Shown here: positions 1 through 9,340 of the stretch, piece after piece
Layout: each line of letters begins with the position of its first letter
Position numbering within the stretch: the first letter of the stretch is position 1
From: Yoonia maritima
GTDB lineage: Bacteria > Pseudomonadota > Alphaproteobacteria > Rhodobacterales > Rhodobacteraceae
Length of the DNA: 64,000 nt
Assembly: GCF_002933395.1 (NCBI RefSeq)
Contig: NZ_PKFN01000014.1
Coordinates: forward strand, 1 to 64,000
Reading direction: 5' to 3'
The notes under the pieces: generated by a model
The model's database searches: none
Seen by the model: only the letters and a program-made list of their open reading frames with translations
Told to the model about the DNA's origin: nothing
Program-made: the position numbers and the translations under genes

Positions 1-296
1 GCGACCGTAGCACAGGCTATTTCTACAGCGCACAGGCCGGCCCAACCAGGAAAGGTTTTTAAGATGTCGCGCTCCTCGGTCACCCGAGCAAGCTCACGCT
101 TGAGCCAGCGATTCACAGCTTCATGATCCACAGATGACGCTTGTGACGTGGCTTTCGCATACAACTTCATCCGTTTGTAGAGCGAGTAAGTACTGCCCCC
201 TAAACGCTCCGAAACCTCACGAACCGGATACCCACGTACCGTGATCTGATGCACAGCATCACGCTTAAAATCGTCACTGAAATTTGACTTCCCTAT
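1..296 (-). pseudogene. IS3-family transposase OrfA remnant
   Basis: The minus-strand frame encodes a helix-turn-helix OrfA protein. Recognisable stretches are FSDDFKRDAVHQITVRGYPV, then VSERLGGSTYSLYKRM, and near the end LKRELARVTEERDILK. In this family ERDILK is followed by a KA-rich tail and then OrfB; here it is followed by TFPGWAGL, which does not fit. The codon at the expected start, 5 bases after AGGAGG, is ATA (296-294) rather than ATG. No OrfB is visible. The likely reading is a decayed, immobile copy. I cannot exclude that more of the element lies beyond the window edge. Confidence 0.6.
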
Positions 297-355
297 AACG
301 GCCTCCTTGCCTCAAAATTAGGGAAGAAAGTGTCTACAATACTAGGGGCACCTCA
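1..355 (-). mobile_element. Truncated IS3-family insertion sequence end
   Basis: The outer end lies at about 355. On the minus strand it starts TGAGGTGCCCCTAGTATTG, and TGA at the tip is typical of IS3-family inverted repeats. It is followed by an AGGAGG ribosome site and an OrfA-like reading frame. The frame matches OrfA until about position 57 and then continues into sequence I do not recognise, so the element appears truncated there or recombined with other DNA. The remainder is outside the window. Confidence 0.7.
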
Positions 356-502
356 GACGGACACTCAGTTTGATTAAAACAATGCCGGAAAACGCCCCCT
401 GATTGAATTTATAATTACATTTCCCGCAATAAATTTTCATGCGAGTGTTACTAAAAAGTGCAAATCAAGACCACACAGCAAACCAAAGTTGGGGATAGAT
501 AG

Positions 503-3500
503 ATGTATCATTGGAACTTCAATAAGATCTCGCACAACCACGCCGCGCATCGCTTATTCGAAATAGGCAGCCGCGGTGATGACCTACTGAATGGTACTGC
601 TGGCACAGATTTTATATTCGGGCTTGCGGGAAATGACGTTATTCGTGCTTCCTCAGGTTTCGACTTTATCAATGGCGGGCGCGGCTTTGATACGGTGACG
701 TTCCAAGGTTCGATTTTGGATGCCGACATCACCTTACTTGGCAACCCTTGGAGCTGGATGAGAAACACAACAGCGTTGGTCACCACCTATGATGCAAACG
801 GTGATTTCGCGGGGGTTTCGACCATTAAAAACGTCGAGGCGCTATATTTCGAGGAAGACGATTACACGCTCTATCTTGATGGCCGCAACAACGCGGCGTT
901 AGCAGGCGACGATACGGCAAACGCAGTGGAGAACATCGCAACGGTATTAGATACCGACGCTTTGTTGGCCAACGATACCGAATTTGACGGGGATGAGATC
1001 ACAGTTGTTTCCGTTGATGCGACTTCTACCCTTGGCGCCGATATCTCTTTTCTAGGTGGCAAAATAGTCTATCTGCCCGGCACTACGTTTGATGCGCTTG
1101 CCCACGGCGAAACCGTGACGGATACGTTCACTTACACCGTAGACGATGGTTTTGGCGGAACAGATATCGCCACCGTGACTGTAACTGTGACCGGCACCAA
1201 CGACGTGCCAGTTCTTGTGGTCGACGATGCTGCTATTTCAATGGACGAAGGCGTAATTGACGTGGCCGCGGGCATCAACGCGCAAGATGCTGATGCAGGC
1301 GCTAACTTAACATATGACCTGTCCGGTGACGATGCCGCGCTGTTCACCATTAATGCGGATACAGGCGAAATCTCTTTTGCGTCCAGCCCTGATTTTGAAG
1401 CACCGGCGGATGCGAACGCCGACAATGTCTATGAAATCACCATTACAGTAACAGATGAATTTGGTGCAGCGGATAGTGCCGATCTGTCAGTTTCCATCAA
1501 CGATATTTGGGACCCTATTGCGTTGAGCCAAGGGTTCGAAACCGAAGCAACCGGCGGATTCTATACCGCCGCTGATACCGATGGATCGGTGCTTGCCGAT
1601 GGTGCTGAAGTTGACCTTGTGAATAACGGACAGGCGACAGTTGATAGCACCGCTGCATCTGATGGTTTGCTCGGCTTTGACTTGTCTTGGGTAAATACGC
1701 GCGGTGGTTCCGGCATTTCTGATGGCGATTACATTGGTGTAACGGATTACACAGGCGATGTGTCCCAATTTCCCGAAGGGGCGCAGGGCTACGAAATGCA
1801 AGACGCTGACGGTTTGTTGCGTTTGACCTTTGACACTGTGGACCTGTCTGCGCGGGCGGATTCGACAGTGGTAAAAATATCATTGGATGCGTTTGTGAAT
1901 GACACAGGATGGGAAGCCGACGATTTGGTGAGCATCTATGTGGAAACGAACCTAGGCACGGTGATGCTTCTCGATACGGCAGGCGCAGACATCGATGATC
2001 TTAATATCGAGGGTATTTGGCAAAGCCTAAGCGTGACCCTTGGGGCTGATGTGACCGAAGCGACCTTGGTTGTTGAGCTAGACAGTAATTCAAGCGCGGA
2101 AAACCTTTATATCGATAACGTTGCGATCCAAGAGGTGTTCTATATCGGTCAAAGCTTTGAGACCGAGGCAACCGGTGGCAAATATGAATTTGCGGCCGCA
2201 GATGGCACCACTGTTGGCATTGGCGAAACTGTTGATTTGCTCAATGTCGACGGGCTTGCCACTGTGGATAGTACTGACGCGTCCGCTGCACAGCTTGGAT
2301 ATGATCTTAGCTGGGTCAACACACGCGGCGACACTGGAATTTCGGACGCCGATTTTATTGGTGTTCAGAGCTTCGCAGGCGTTGTAGGCGAATATACGGA
2401 CGGCGTTCAGGGGTATGAACTATCTGATGCAGATGGCCTGTTGGTCATGACATTTGATGAAATTGACCTATCCGCCGTGGGCGAAGTCACAGTATCTCTT
2501 GATACCTTCATTCAATCAACGGGGTGGGAGGCTGATGATCTAATCAACATCTATGTTGTCACGGATCAGGGCACAGTTTCCTTACTAGATACCACAGGCC
2601 AAGACATCGATGACATGGGCGTCGAAGGTGCCTGGATGACACTATCGACCACCTTGGGCGACGACATAGACACCGCACAGCTTGTCGTAGAATTCGACAG
2701 CAATTCCGCGTCCGAGGCGATCTTTTTTGACAATGTGATTGTAACATCAGACCCAGAAACACCTTCGGTCGATCCTGAACCAGAGCTCATGCTCATCTCG
2801 GCGATCCAAGGCGAAGGTGATGCATCCGATTACGATGGCGAAACTGCGGCTGTTTCTGCCGTGGTTACTCTTGTGACCGATGACGGATTTTACCTTCAGG
2901 AAGAAGACGCCGATAGCGACGGAAATGCGCTCACTTCTGAAGGAATCTTTGTTTATACGGCTGGCGCATATGCGGTGTCGGTCGCTGATTTGGTGCAGGT
3001 CACCGGGACGGTCACAGAATTTTTCGGGCTGACCGAAATCACATCGGTGACTTCTTTTGAGGTGACATATTCAAATGCGGACCTGCCAGCGCTCACGACT
3101 GTTACGCTATCACCTGACATCGCACCTAACTACGAAGCGCTTGAAGGTATGCTGCTGTCAGTCGAGACTGGCACAGACGAAGCCCTAACAGTGACCGAAA
3201 ACTTTAACCTTGATCGGTACGGGCAAATTTCCATCGCCGCGGGCATTCAAACACAGCCGACCCAAATTTACGATGCACAAACGCAAGCAGATGAAATCAC
3301 CGCGCTTACCGAAGCCAACGAAAACGCCAGCCTGCTACTGGACGATGGGTCGTCGGTCGAGAACCCAACCGAATTTGCGTATCTGCCGGGCGGTGCGGGT
3401 GATGATGGCAACGGTGTGCTAGATAGCGGCGATGATTTTGCTGACACAGGAACGACTGTTCGGCTTGGCGCAGAGATTGCAGATTCTGTTGATGGTGTTT

Positions 3501-4738
3501 TGACGTTCTCGTACGATGAATGGACATTAAACGTCACCGACACGATTGAGTTCGTCGAAGACACCAATTCTGGCGCGCGCGAAGAAACACCAGCCGATGT
3601 TGGTGGCACGCTTCAGGTCGCGTCTTACAATGTGTTGAACTTCTTCACTACGTTCTCTGGTGGGACGGGACCAGACGGCGATTTAAGCCCACGTGGCGCA
3701 GACAATCAGGATGAATTCGACCGCCAATCGTCTAAAATTGCTGAAGGGATCATTGGAACAGGCGCTGAAGTCGTCGCCCTGCAAGAGATTGAAAACAACG
3801 GCACCGAGGCAATCGGAACCCTTGTCGATATTCTAAACGCAGAAGGGACTGACGCAACCTACGCCTATGTCGATCCAACTGGCACTGGCGATTTCGTAGG
3901 AACGGATGCGATCACGACAGGCATCATTTACGATAGCTCTGCGGTGACTTTGGTCTACTCCGATTACATCGTGTTCGATGAAACCTCGGCTGACGCAACA
4001 TACGGGATTGCATCTTCACTTGGCGGGCTTGTTGGCGAAGAATTCAACGACTATCAGCGCAACCGCCCATCTGTCGCCGCAACGTTCACCGATAACGAAA
4101 GCGGCGAAACCTTTACGGTGGTTTCTTCGCACTTCAAGTCCAAAGGCGATAGCGACCTGCAAGATGTTGCAGATGCTGCAGAAGTCTGGCTTGCAGATAG
4201 CGCCAATGCAGGATCGGCCGATTATGCTCAGGTCACTAATCTACTGGCGGATCTCTACGCCGACCCCAACTTTGACCAAGGCGACGGTCAGGGGTTTTGG
4301 AACGCTGTGCGTCTAGACGGGGCTGTTGAACTCGCCGATTGGGTCGCCAACGACTACAACGGCGGGGGCGTCACGAACTATTTGCTGTTAGGCGATATGA
4401 ACTCCTACGCTGAAGAAGACGCGGTGCAGTACCTTGATGACGATGCAGGGCTAACCGATCTGATCGACACATTTATCGGTCAGGACGACGCCTATTCATA
4501 TGTCTTCAACGGGCAGCAAGGGACGCTTGACCAAGGGCTAGGCGATAGCGAAATCGCCGATAACGTGACTGGCGTTACCGAATGGCACATCAACGCCGAC
4601 GAGCCTGATTTGATCGGGTACGATACCGATTATAACGATCCAGGTTTCTATAACGATGGGGTCTACGCATCATCTGACCATGACCCGCTTATCATCGGGC
4701 TGGATTTCACGACAACTAATGACCTGCTCGTCGCCTAA
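503..4738 (+). CDS. ExeM/NucH-type extracellular endonuclease with RTX and cadherin-like domains
   Basis: A 1411-residue protein with no cysteine that I can find. In order it has RTX calcium-binding nonapeptide repeats (about 22-66, GSRGDDLLNG...GLAGNDVI), a VCBS/cadherin-like domain (about 130-245) and a second cadherin-like domain (about 245-338). Two copies of a roughly 205-residue module follow (about 341-545 and 547-750, both containing FETEATGG and LSWVNTRG), then an OB-like region (about 760-890) and a C-terminal endonuclease/exonuclease/phosphatase domain (about 1035-1405). That domain keeps the expected active-site motifs SYNVLN, LQEIENN, SSHFKSKG, GDMN and SDHDP. There is no Sec signal, so type I secretion through a C-terminal signal is the likely route. 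The role is probably extracellular DNA degradation or phosphate and biofilm turnover. It starts after GGGGATAGATAG, next to an IS remnant. RTX repeats at the N-terminus are less usual than at the C-terminus. Confidence 0.85.
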   Translation: MYHWNFNKISHNHAAHRLFEIGSRGDDLLNGTAGTDFIFGLAGNDVIRASSGFDFINGGRGFDTVTFQGSILDADITLLGNPWSWMRNTTALVTTYDANGDFAGVSTIKNVEALYFEEDDYTLYLDGRNNAALAGDDTANAVENIATVLDTDALLANDTEFDGDEITVVSVDATSTLGADISFLGGKIVYLPGTTFDALAHGETVTDTFTYTVDDGFGGTDIATVTVTVTGTNDVPVLVVDDAAISMDEGVIDVAAGINAQDADAGANLTYDLSGDDAALFTINADTGEISFASSPDFEAPADANADNVYEITITVTDEFGAADSADLSVSINDIWDPIALSQGFETEATGGFYTAADTDGSVLADGAEVDLVNNGQATVDSTAASDGLLGFDLSWVNTRGGSGISDGDYIGVTDYTGDVSQFPEGAQGYEMQDADGLLRLTFDTVDLSARADSTVVKISLDAFVNDTGWEADDLVSIYVETNLGTVMLLDTAGADIDDLNIEGIWQSLSVTLGADVTEATLVVELDSNSSAENLYIDNVAIQEVFYIGQSFETEATGGKYEFAAADGTTVGIGETVDLLNVDGLATVDSTDASAAQLGYDLSWVNTRGDTGISDADFIGVQSFAGVVGEYTDGVQGYELSDADGLLVMTFDEIDLSAVGEVTVSLDTFIQSTGWEADDLINIYVVTDQGTVSLLDTTGQDIDDMGVEGAWMTLSTTLGDDIDTAQLVVEFDSNSASEAIFFDNVIVTSDPETPSVDPEPELMLISAIQGEGDASDYDGETAAVSAVVTLVTDDGFYLQEEDADSDGNALTSEGIFVYTAGAYAVSVADLVQVTGTVTEFFGLTEITSVTSFEVTYSNADLPALTTVTLSPDIAPNYEALEGMLLSVETGTDEALTVTENFNLDRYGQISIAAGIQTQPTQIYDAQTQADEITALTEANENASLLLDDGSSVENPTEFAYLPGGAGDDGNGVLDSGDDFADTGTTVRLGAEIADSVDGVLTFSYDEWTLNVTDTIEFVEDTNSGAREETPADVGGTLQVASYNVLNFFTTFSGGTGPDGDLSPRGADNQDEFDRQSSKIAEGIIGTGAEVVALQEIENNGTEAIGTLVDILNAEGTDATYAYVDPTGTGDFVGTDAITTGIIYDSSAVTLVYSDYIVFDETSADATYGIASSLGGLVGEEFNDYQRNRPSVAATFTDNESGETFTVVSSHFKSKGDSDLQDVADAAEVWLADSANAGSADYAQVTNLLADLYADPNFDQGDGQGFWNAVRLDGAVELADWVANDYNGGGVTNYLLLGDMNSYAEEDAVQYLDDDAGLTDLIDTFIGQDDAYSYVFNGQQGTLDQGLGDSEIADNVTGVTEWHINADEPDLIGYDTDYNDPGFYNDGVYASSDHDPLIIGLDFTTTNDLLVA

Positions 4739-4751
4739 TACGAAACGATGG

Positions 4752-4776
4752 CAGGCGCGCTAATCCAGCGCGCCTG
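4752..4776. terminator. GC-rich hairpin between convergent genes
   Basis: CAGGCGCGCT (4752-4761), loop AATCC, AGCGCGCCTG (4767-4776): a perfect 10-bp stem between the stop codons of the nuclease gene and the hemY-like gene. There is no T-run on either side, so termination efficiency is uncertain. It is placed to serve both strands. Confidence 0.55.
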
Positions 4777-4786
4777 TAGCAGAGGT

Positions 4787-6229
4787 TCATTTCTCTGGTT
4801 CAACCACATCAGCATCAGTGATCGCGATTTCAGTAGGAAGCTCTTTCGGCGTATCCCGCCCTACGATCAGCGGAAGCATCTCTGTGCCGGACGGCATCGC
4901 AACCTCTTCGGTTGGTGCGTTTTTCCAAGAAAGTGTATCGAACGAACCGCAGTTGCCGCACGTCGGAGCCCATTTCGGATGAATATGCTGGCAGTTGTCG
5001 CAAATCCACTGGGGGCCACGTGGCGCAGTAAGCGCACGGGTCAACCAACCACGCACGACAGAATCCTCAGCGCCTTCGCCCCGCTCAATTGCGGCCATTA
5101 ACGTTAGGCTACGGGCTGTCGGTTCTTTTTCATTCAGGTCGCCCAACGCACGTTTAGCAGCGGGAAAATCTTCTGCCGCGATATGAAGCTCGGCCAACAA
5201 CATCTTTGTTTCTGGATGCTCGGCAGTAGATTTAGTCAATGTACGGAACCGCTTAATACGCTGCTCTGGATTTTCATCCGGCACGATTTCAGCAAATGCG
5301 GTGGCAATATCGGGATGCGGTTGCGCGTTCCATGTTTTTGTAAGAACCCGTGTCGCATAACGGGCATTTCCATCGGCAATATAGCTGCGTGCAGCCATGA
5401 TCGCCGCAGGTATCAAATCAGGAGACAGACGGTTGGCCTCAACTGCGGCTTCGCGCGCCTCAATCGTTTTACCTTCATCCAAAATTTCACGCGCTTCAGA
5501 TAATGCGAGCACCGCATCACGACGCTTGTGAACGTCACGCGGTAGGTAACCGGACTTAAGTTTTGCACCCAGTGTCTGGCGTGCCCCAGCCCAGTCTGCC
5601 TTATCAGCCTGAAGACGCAGTAAAACATCCTGCGTTTCTTCATGCTTTGGTTTCAAAGCGAATGCTTTTTGCGCCAATGCAAAAGCGGTTTCTGTGTCAC
5701 CTTCAGACAGTTTTTGTTTCATGATACCACGCACACCAACAAACCGGGTCCGATCATCCTGAAGCAATTTTTTGTAAGTTTCTTCGGCCTTTCGACGGTC
5801 GCCTGTCATCTCCGCAGCTTGCGCAGTCAACAGGTTGGTCAACTGTGGCTGCTTAAGATACTTATCCGCACGGGTGGCTTTGGTCATCGCAAGATGGCCT
5901 TCACCAGAAGCAAGCGCCATCATGCCTTCGGACAGCGCCTCATATCCTTTGCGCTCACGGTTCCGATCAAAGTACCGCGAAATCGCTGTTTCGTCGCCGT
6001 TCAAAAACTTAAACGCCGCCACCAAAAACGCGAGAAATTTAAGCCCCAGCCAAACGGTAACGGCCAGCGCCACCAGCGCAAAAACCATTTCCAGCGTGCT
6101 AAGCGTGATTTCTTTTCCAGCGACGCCTATTGTGGCACCGCCTTCGACGTCCATCAACATCGTTGCGCCAAAGGTCAGCGCAGTGACGGCAACAACAAAA
6201 GCAATAATTTTTATCAAGGACCAGAGCAT
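4787..6229 (-). CDS. HemY-domain TPR protein with C-terminal zinc ribbon
   Basis: A 480-residue inner-membrane protein of the HemY_N family: two N-terminal membrane segments (about 5-27 and 45-70), then TPR-like helical repeats. Despite the name this family is not protoporphyrinogen oxidase. It is an accessory protein usually encoded with hemD and thought to aid late haem synthesis or envelope assembly. Near the C-terminus (about 405-435) are two cysteine pairs, CDNC and CGNC, with WICDNCQHIHPKWAPTCGNC between and around them. This is a rubredoxin-like zinc ribbon, as found at the end of the TPR protein LapB/YciM. It is the last gene of hemD-mic60-hemY, 11 bp after the Mic60-like gene. Confidence 0.82.
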   Translation of the reverse strand: MLWSLIKIIAFVVAVTALTFGATMLMDVEGGATIGVAGKEITLSTLEMVFALVALAVTVWLGLKFLAFLVAAFKFLNGDETAISRYFDRNRERKGYEALSEGMMALASGEGHLAMTKATRADKYLKQPQLTNLLTAQAAEMTGDRRKAEETYKKLLQDDRTRFVGVRGIMKQKLSEGDTETAFALAQKAFALKPKHEETQDVLLRLQADKADWAGARQTLGAKLKSGYLPRDVHKRRDAVLALSEAREILDEGKTIEAREAAVEANRLSPDLIPAAIMAARSYIADGNARYATRVLTKTWNAQPHPDIATAFAEIVPDENPEQRIKRFRTLTKSTAEHPETKMLLAELHIAAEDFPAAKRALGDLNEKEPTARSLTLMAAIERGEGAEDSVVRGWLTRALTAPRGPQWICDNCQHIHPKWAPTCGNCGSFDTLSWKNAPTEEVAMPSGTEMLPLIVGRDTPKELPTEIAITDADVVEPEK

Positions 6230-6240
6230 ACAAATCGCCT

Positions 6241-7395
6241 TTAGTTGTCACTGAGTGAGGTTGAAAGCATATCGACAGCAGCCAGCGCATCTGCGCGTGA
6301 CTCGGCAAGGGTTAACCATTCTGACATTTCAGCACGAGCGACTTCAGGTAAACCGCTAATTTCCGCTAACGCATCCGATAAGCGCCCGCTATTCAGCGCT
6401 GATTCAGCCCGCGACAGGATCGCATCAGCGTCGTTTCCTTCGCGCGGGGCGGTGGACCGCACATCAAACTGATCCCGCAGGAACGCACCAAAACCACTTA
6501 CATCTTCGCCCGACACACCTTCGTTACGGGCTGTCGCCAACGCAGCACGTGCAACATCGGCATAACCTTCGCGTAGATTTTGCATTGTTGGTACGCCACC
6601 CTGAACTGCAATTAACGCTTGTGGCGTGGGTTCACCAATGGCGTCTTCAAGGTCACCCAAGGCTGCCCCAATCGGCGCACCGCTTTCCAGCGCAGTTTGA
6701 ACACGGGCCAATGCAGCACGCGCTGCCGCATTTCGCGCGGCTGCGGCTGCGTTTTCTTCGATCGCTGCTGCTTCGGCACGGGCGGTATCCAAACGGGTCT
6801 CCGCAACTTCGGTCATATCAGCAAGCTGCGCACGCAGCGCATCAAGCTCTGCCTGATATGCGCTGGTCGAAAGACCACCACCAGAACCACGAGGTACAGT
6901 CTCCAAAACTGTGGTACGTTCTTCCAAATCGGCCAAAATCGCACGCAACTCTGTCTCAAGCATGACAATATGGCTGGATAAATCATCCTGCGCATTCTCA
7001 ATGCCTGCTACGTTGACTTCATCCATGGCCGCAACCTGCCGGTTTAGGCTTTGGATCGCGCTTGCTTGGGTTGCGACTTGGTTCGACAGCTCAGTATCGG
7101 CAGTTGGCATTGTCAGCGACGCAACTGCAAACCCAATCCCACCAGCGATAACACCGCCAAGAAACAAGGGCAGAAACCCACTACTGCCACTCTCTTTGGT
7201 CGGTGCAGGCGCTGGTTCTTCGACAATTGGGTCTGGCACAACTTGCGATACCGCTTCTGCTTCGGGCGCTTTCACGTCGACAGCAAGAGGTACATCTGAC
7301 GGGTAAACTTCAGCAGGGATCGAGTCGATCAGCGGAGTCACCGCTTCGGTGGATTTAGATGGTACCTTACGGCCCGTTGCTGGCTGTTTTGCCAC
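6241..7395 (-). CDS. Mitofilin/Mic60-like membrane protein
   Basis: The 384-residue protein has a proline/acidic N-terminal segment, one membrane span (about 73-96, FLPLFLGGVIAGGIGFAVAS), a long alanine/glutamate-rich coiled-coil region (about 100-230) and a C-terminal helical domain ending in LAAVDMLSTSLSDN. This layout matches the alphaproteobacterial homologues of mitochondrial Mic60, known to sit in haem gene clusters and to shape inner and intracytoplasmic membranes. It lies between hemD and the hemY-like gene on the same strand. Its exact activity is inferred from the family, since no catalytic motif is expected. Confidence 0.78.
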   Translation of the reverse strand: MAKQPATGRKVPSKSTEAVTPLIDSIPAEVYPSDVPLAVDVKAPEAEAVSQVVPDPIVEEPAPAPTKESGSSGFLPLFLGGVIAGGIGFAVASLTMPTADTELSNQVATQASAIQSLNRQVAAMDEVNVAGIENAQDDLSSHIVMLETELRAILADLEERTTVLETVPRGSGGGLSTSAYQAELDALRAQLADMTEVAETRLDTARAEAAAIEENAAAAARNAAARAALARVQTALESGAPIGAALGDLEDAIGEPTPQALIAVQGGVPTMQNLREGYADVARAALATARNEGVSGEDVSGFGAFLRDQFDVRSTAPREGNDADAILSRAESALNSGRLSDALAEISGLPEVARAEMSEWLTLAESRADALAAVDMLSTSLSDN

Positions 7396-7486
7396 GTTTT
7401 AACCCTTTCCCAGATTCATCCACTGTTTGCGTGAAGAACCTAAATACACTAGCGCGGCAATGCCAGACGCTCAACCGTCGGCTTAG

Positions 7487-8191
7487 CTATGAAACATTAT
7501 TAAGCAAGGCATCAAGACGCGCAAACGTTGCCCCAATCATCGAATGGCCATTTGGCTGCGAGGCGACGGCGATGGTTTGCGCATCAACCGTGCCTGTTGC
7601 CTTTTTTACAACGTTACTCATTACCACTAGGTGTAGAGGCGCAACAAACGGCCTCTGACTACTAAATATGGTAGCTGTACGGGGGGAAAATAGGGGTAAT
7701 ACCACAGGAAATTCCCCCTTGAGCACTGATAATGCGTCACTGTTTAGTGGTAAATCTTGCTGCTCATAGGCAACAACATCGCCGCATGGCAGGCCGGCTT
7801 TGGTGAGCGTTCTCGCGATCTCTCCGCGGGTATGCACGCCCCTGATATGCGCCAATGGGCCGCAGGGTGCCTGTTTTTGTATCACATCACATAACGCCTT
7901 TGCGTCGCCGGGGCCCGTTATCGCATGAAACCCAGCTTTCGTTGCACAAGCAGCAGTGCGCGGACCGACACACCACGCGGTAATCCCTGCAGGCAATTCA
8001 ACAGCATTCACAGCGTGAACAGACGTAAATATCACACCTGAAAGATGTTCTAAGTCAACATTCACAGGGACTGGAACGATTTCGATCAAAGGCGATAGAA
8101 CGATTTCAACACGATCTCCAAATCGGTCACGCATGACACGTGCGAACTCTTCTCCCTGCTTCGCAGGTCTTGTCACGATCAGGGTCGGCAT
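7487..8191 (-). CDS. hemD: Uroporphyrinogen-III synthase
   Basis: HemD cyclises hydroxymethylbilane to uroporphyrinogen III in haem and cobalamin synthesis. The 234-residue product opens [16 protein letters not shown], includes [13 protein letters not shown] and [16 protein letters not shown] in the first half and [11 protein letters not shown] in the second, and ends with [22 protein letters not shown]. These are the usual HemD landmarks in the usual order. Two adjacent ATG codons are possible (8194 and 8191); the second sits 6 bases after GGTGAG and is preferred. The gene is divergent from tsaD with about 70 bp between them. The hemC gene that precedes hemD in many genomes is not in this window. 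Confidence 0.85.
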   Translation of the reverse strand: MPTLIVTRPAKQGEEFARVMRDRFGDRVEIVLSPLIEIVPVPVNVDLEHLSGVIFTSVHAVNAVELPAGITAWCVGPRTAACATKAGFHAITGPGDAKALCDVIQKQAPCGPLAHIRGVHTRGEIARTLTKAGLPCGDVVAYEQQDLPLNSDALSVLKGEFPVVLPLFSPRTATIFSSQRPFVAPLHLVVMSNVVKKATGTVDAQTIAVASQPNGHSMIGATFARLDALLNNVS

Positions 8192-8263
8192 CATCTGCTC
8201 ACCATTGTTTGGAAGGTTGTGCAATGTTACCTGCCTAGAACACACGCGCAACCGAGTTACACC

Positions 8264-9340
8264 ATGACACTGACCATTCTAGGAATCGAAAGCAGCTGCG
8301 ATGACACCGCTGCCGCCGTCGTACGCGACACAGAGGTGCTGTCTTCAGTCGTCTATGGGCAAACCGATTTGCACGCTGACTTTGGTGGGGTCGTTCCCGA
8401 AATTGCAGCACGCGCACATGCCGAAAAGCTGGACCACTGCATCGAAGAAGCATTGCAAAATGCGGGTCTAAAATTGGTTGATTTGAATGGAATCGCTGTT
8501 ACAGCAGGCCCCGGGCTGATCGGCGGTGTTCTATCTGGCGTGATGTGCGCAAAGGGTATTTCTGCCGCGACTGGCCTGCCCTTGATCGGCGTAAATCACC
8601 TAGCTGGGCACGCACTGACACCCCGCCTGACTGATCAAATACCCTACCCATATTTGATGCTGCTGGTTTCAGGCGGCCACTGCCAATTTTTGATTGTCGA
8701 AGCGCATGACAAATATCAGCGGATCGGCGGGACCATCGACGACGCCCCCGGCGAGGCGTTTGATAAAACCGCGCGTATCCTTGGGCTTCCACAGCCCGGT
8801 GGCCCATCCGTCGAAAAAGCCGCAAAATCAGGTGATCCAAAACGATTTAAGCTGCCACGCCCACTATTGAACCAACCCGGCTGCGATATGTCGTTCTCTG
8901 GCCTAAAAACCGCTATTCTTCGGGCCCGCGATAGCGTGGTCGCGGAAAAGGGCGGGCTAACTGTCCAAGATCAAGCCGATCTATGCGCTGGCTTTCAAGC
9001 CGCAGTCATCGATGTCCTGATAGAAAAGACACGTCGCGCGATGCAGCTTTATCTTGACCTGAACCCTGCAAAACGCAGTTTTGCGATTGCAGGAGGCGTC
9101 GCAGCCAACGGTGCGATCCGCGACGGTTTAATGCAGCTTTGTGCGGGATTAGAGACTGATTTTGTCGCTCCGCCACTACGCTTGTGTACAGATAACGCCG
9201 CGATGATTGCCTATGCTGGGATCGAAATGATGCGCGCAGGGCATCGCGATGATCTTACCTTGACCGCAAGACCAAGGTGGCCGCTTGACCAACGGGCTGC
9301 TCCCATGCTCGGATCGGGAAAAAAGGGAGCAAAAGCATGA
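8264..9340 (+). CDS. tsaD: tRNA N6-adenosine threonylcarbamoyltransferase TsaD
   Basis: TsaD transfers the threonylcarbamoyl group to A37 of ANN-decoding tRNAs, working with TsaB and TsaE. The 358-residue protein begins [19 protein letters not shown], the family's N-terminal signature. It carries the metal-binding histidines H52 ([13 protein letters not shown]) and H112/H116 (GVNHLAGH), with [12 protein letters not shown] near the C-terminus. An upstream in-frame ATG at 8219 would add 15 residues that do not resemble the family, so 8264 is preferred. The end overlaps gpsA by 4 bp (ATGA), suggesting translational coupling. Confidence 0.95.
   Translation: MTLTILGIESSCDDTAAAVVRDTEVLSSVVYGQTDLHADFGGVVPEIAARAHAEKLDHCIEEALQNAGLKLVDLNGIAVTAGPGLIGGVLSGVMCAKGISAATGLPLIGVNHLAGHALTPRLTDQIPYPYLMLLVSGGHCQFLIVEAHDKYQRIGGTIDDAPGEAFDKTARILGLPQPGGPSVEKAAKSGDPKRFKLPRPLLNQPGCDMSFSGLKTAILRARDSVVAEKGGLTVQDQADLCAGFQAAVIDVLIEKTRRAMQLYLDLNPAKRSFAIAGGVAANGAIRDGLMQLCAGLETDFVAPPLRLCTDNAAMIAYAGIEMMRAGHRDDLTLTARPRWPLDQRAAPMLGSGKKGAKA

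Noticed and set aside
1524-2750. Direct repeats that might be a CRISPR or satellite array
   Set aside because: They are two diverged copies of a protein module inside one open frame.
4748-5101. Open frame on the plus strand after the nuclease gene
   Set aside because: It overlaps the 3' end of the hemY-like gene on the opposite strand and has no recognisable domain.
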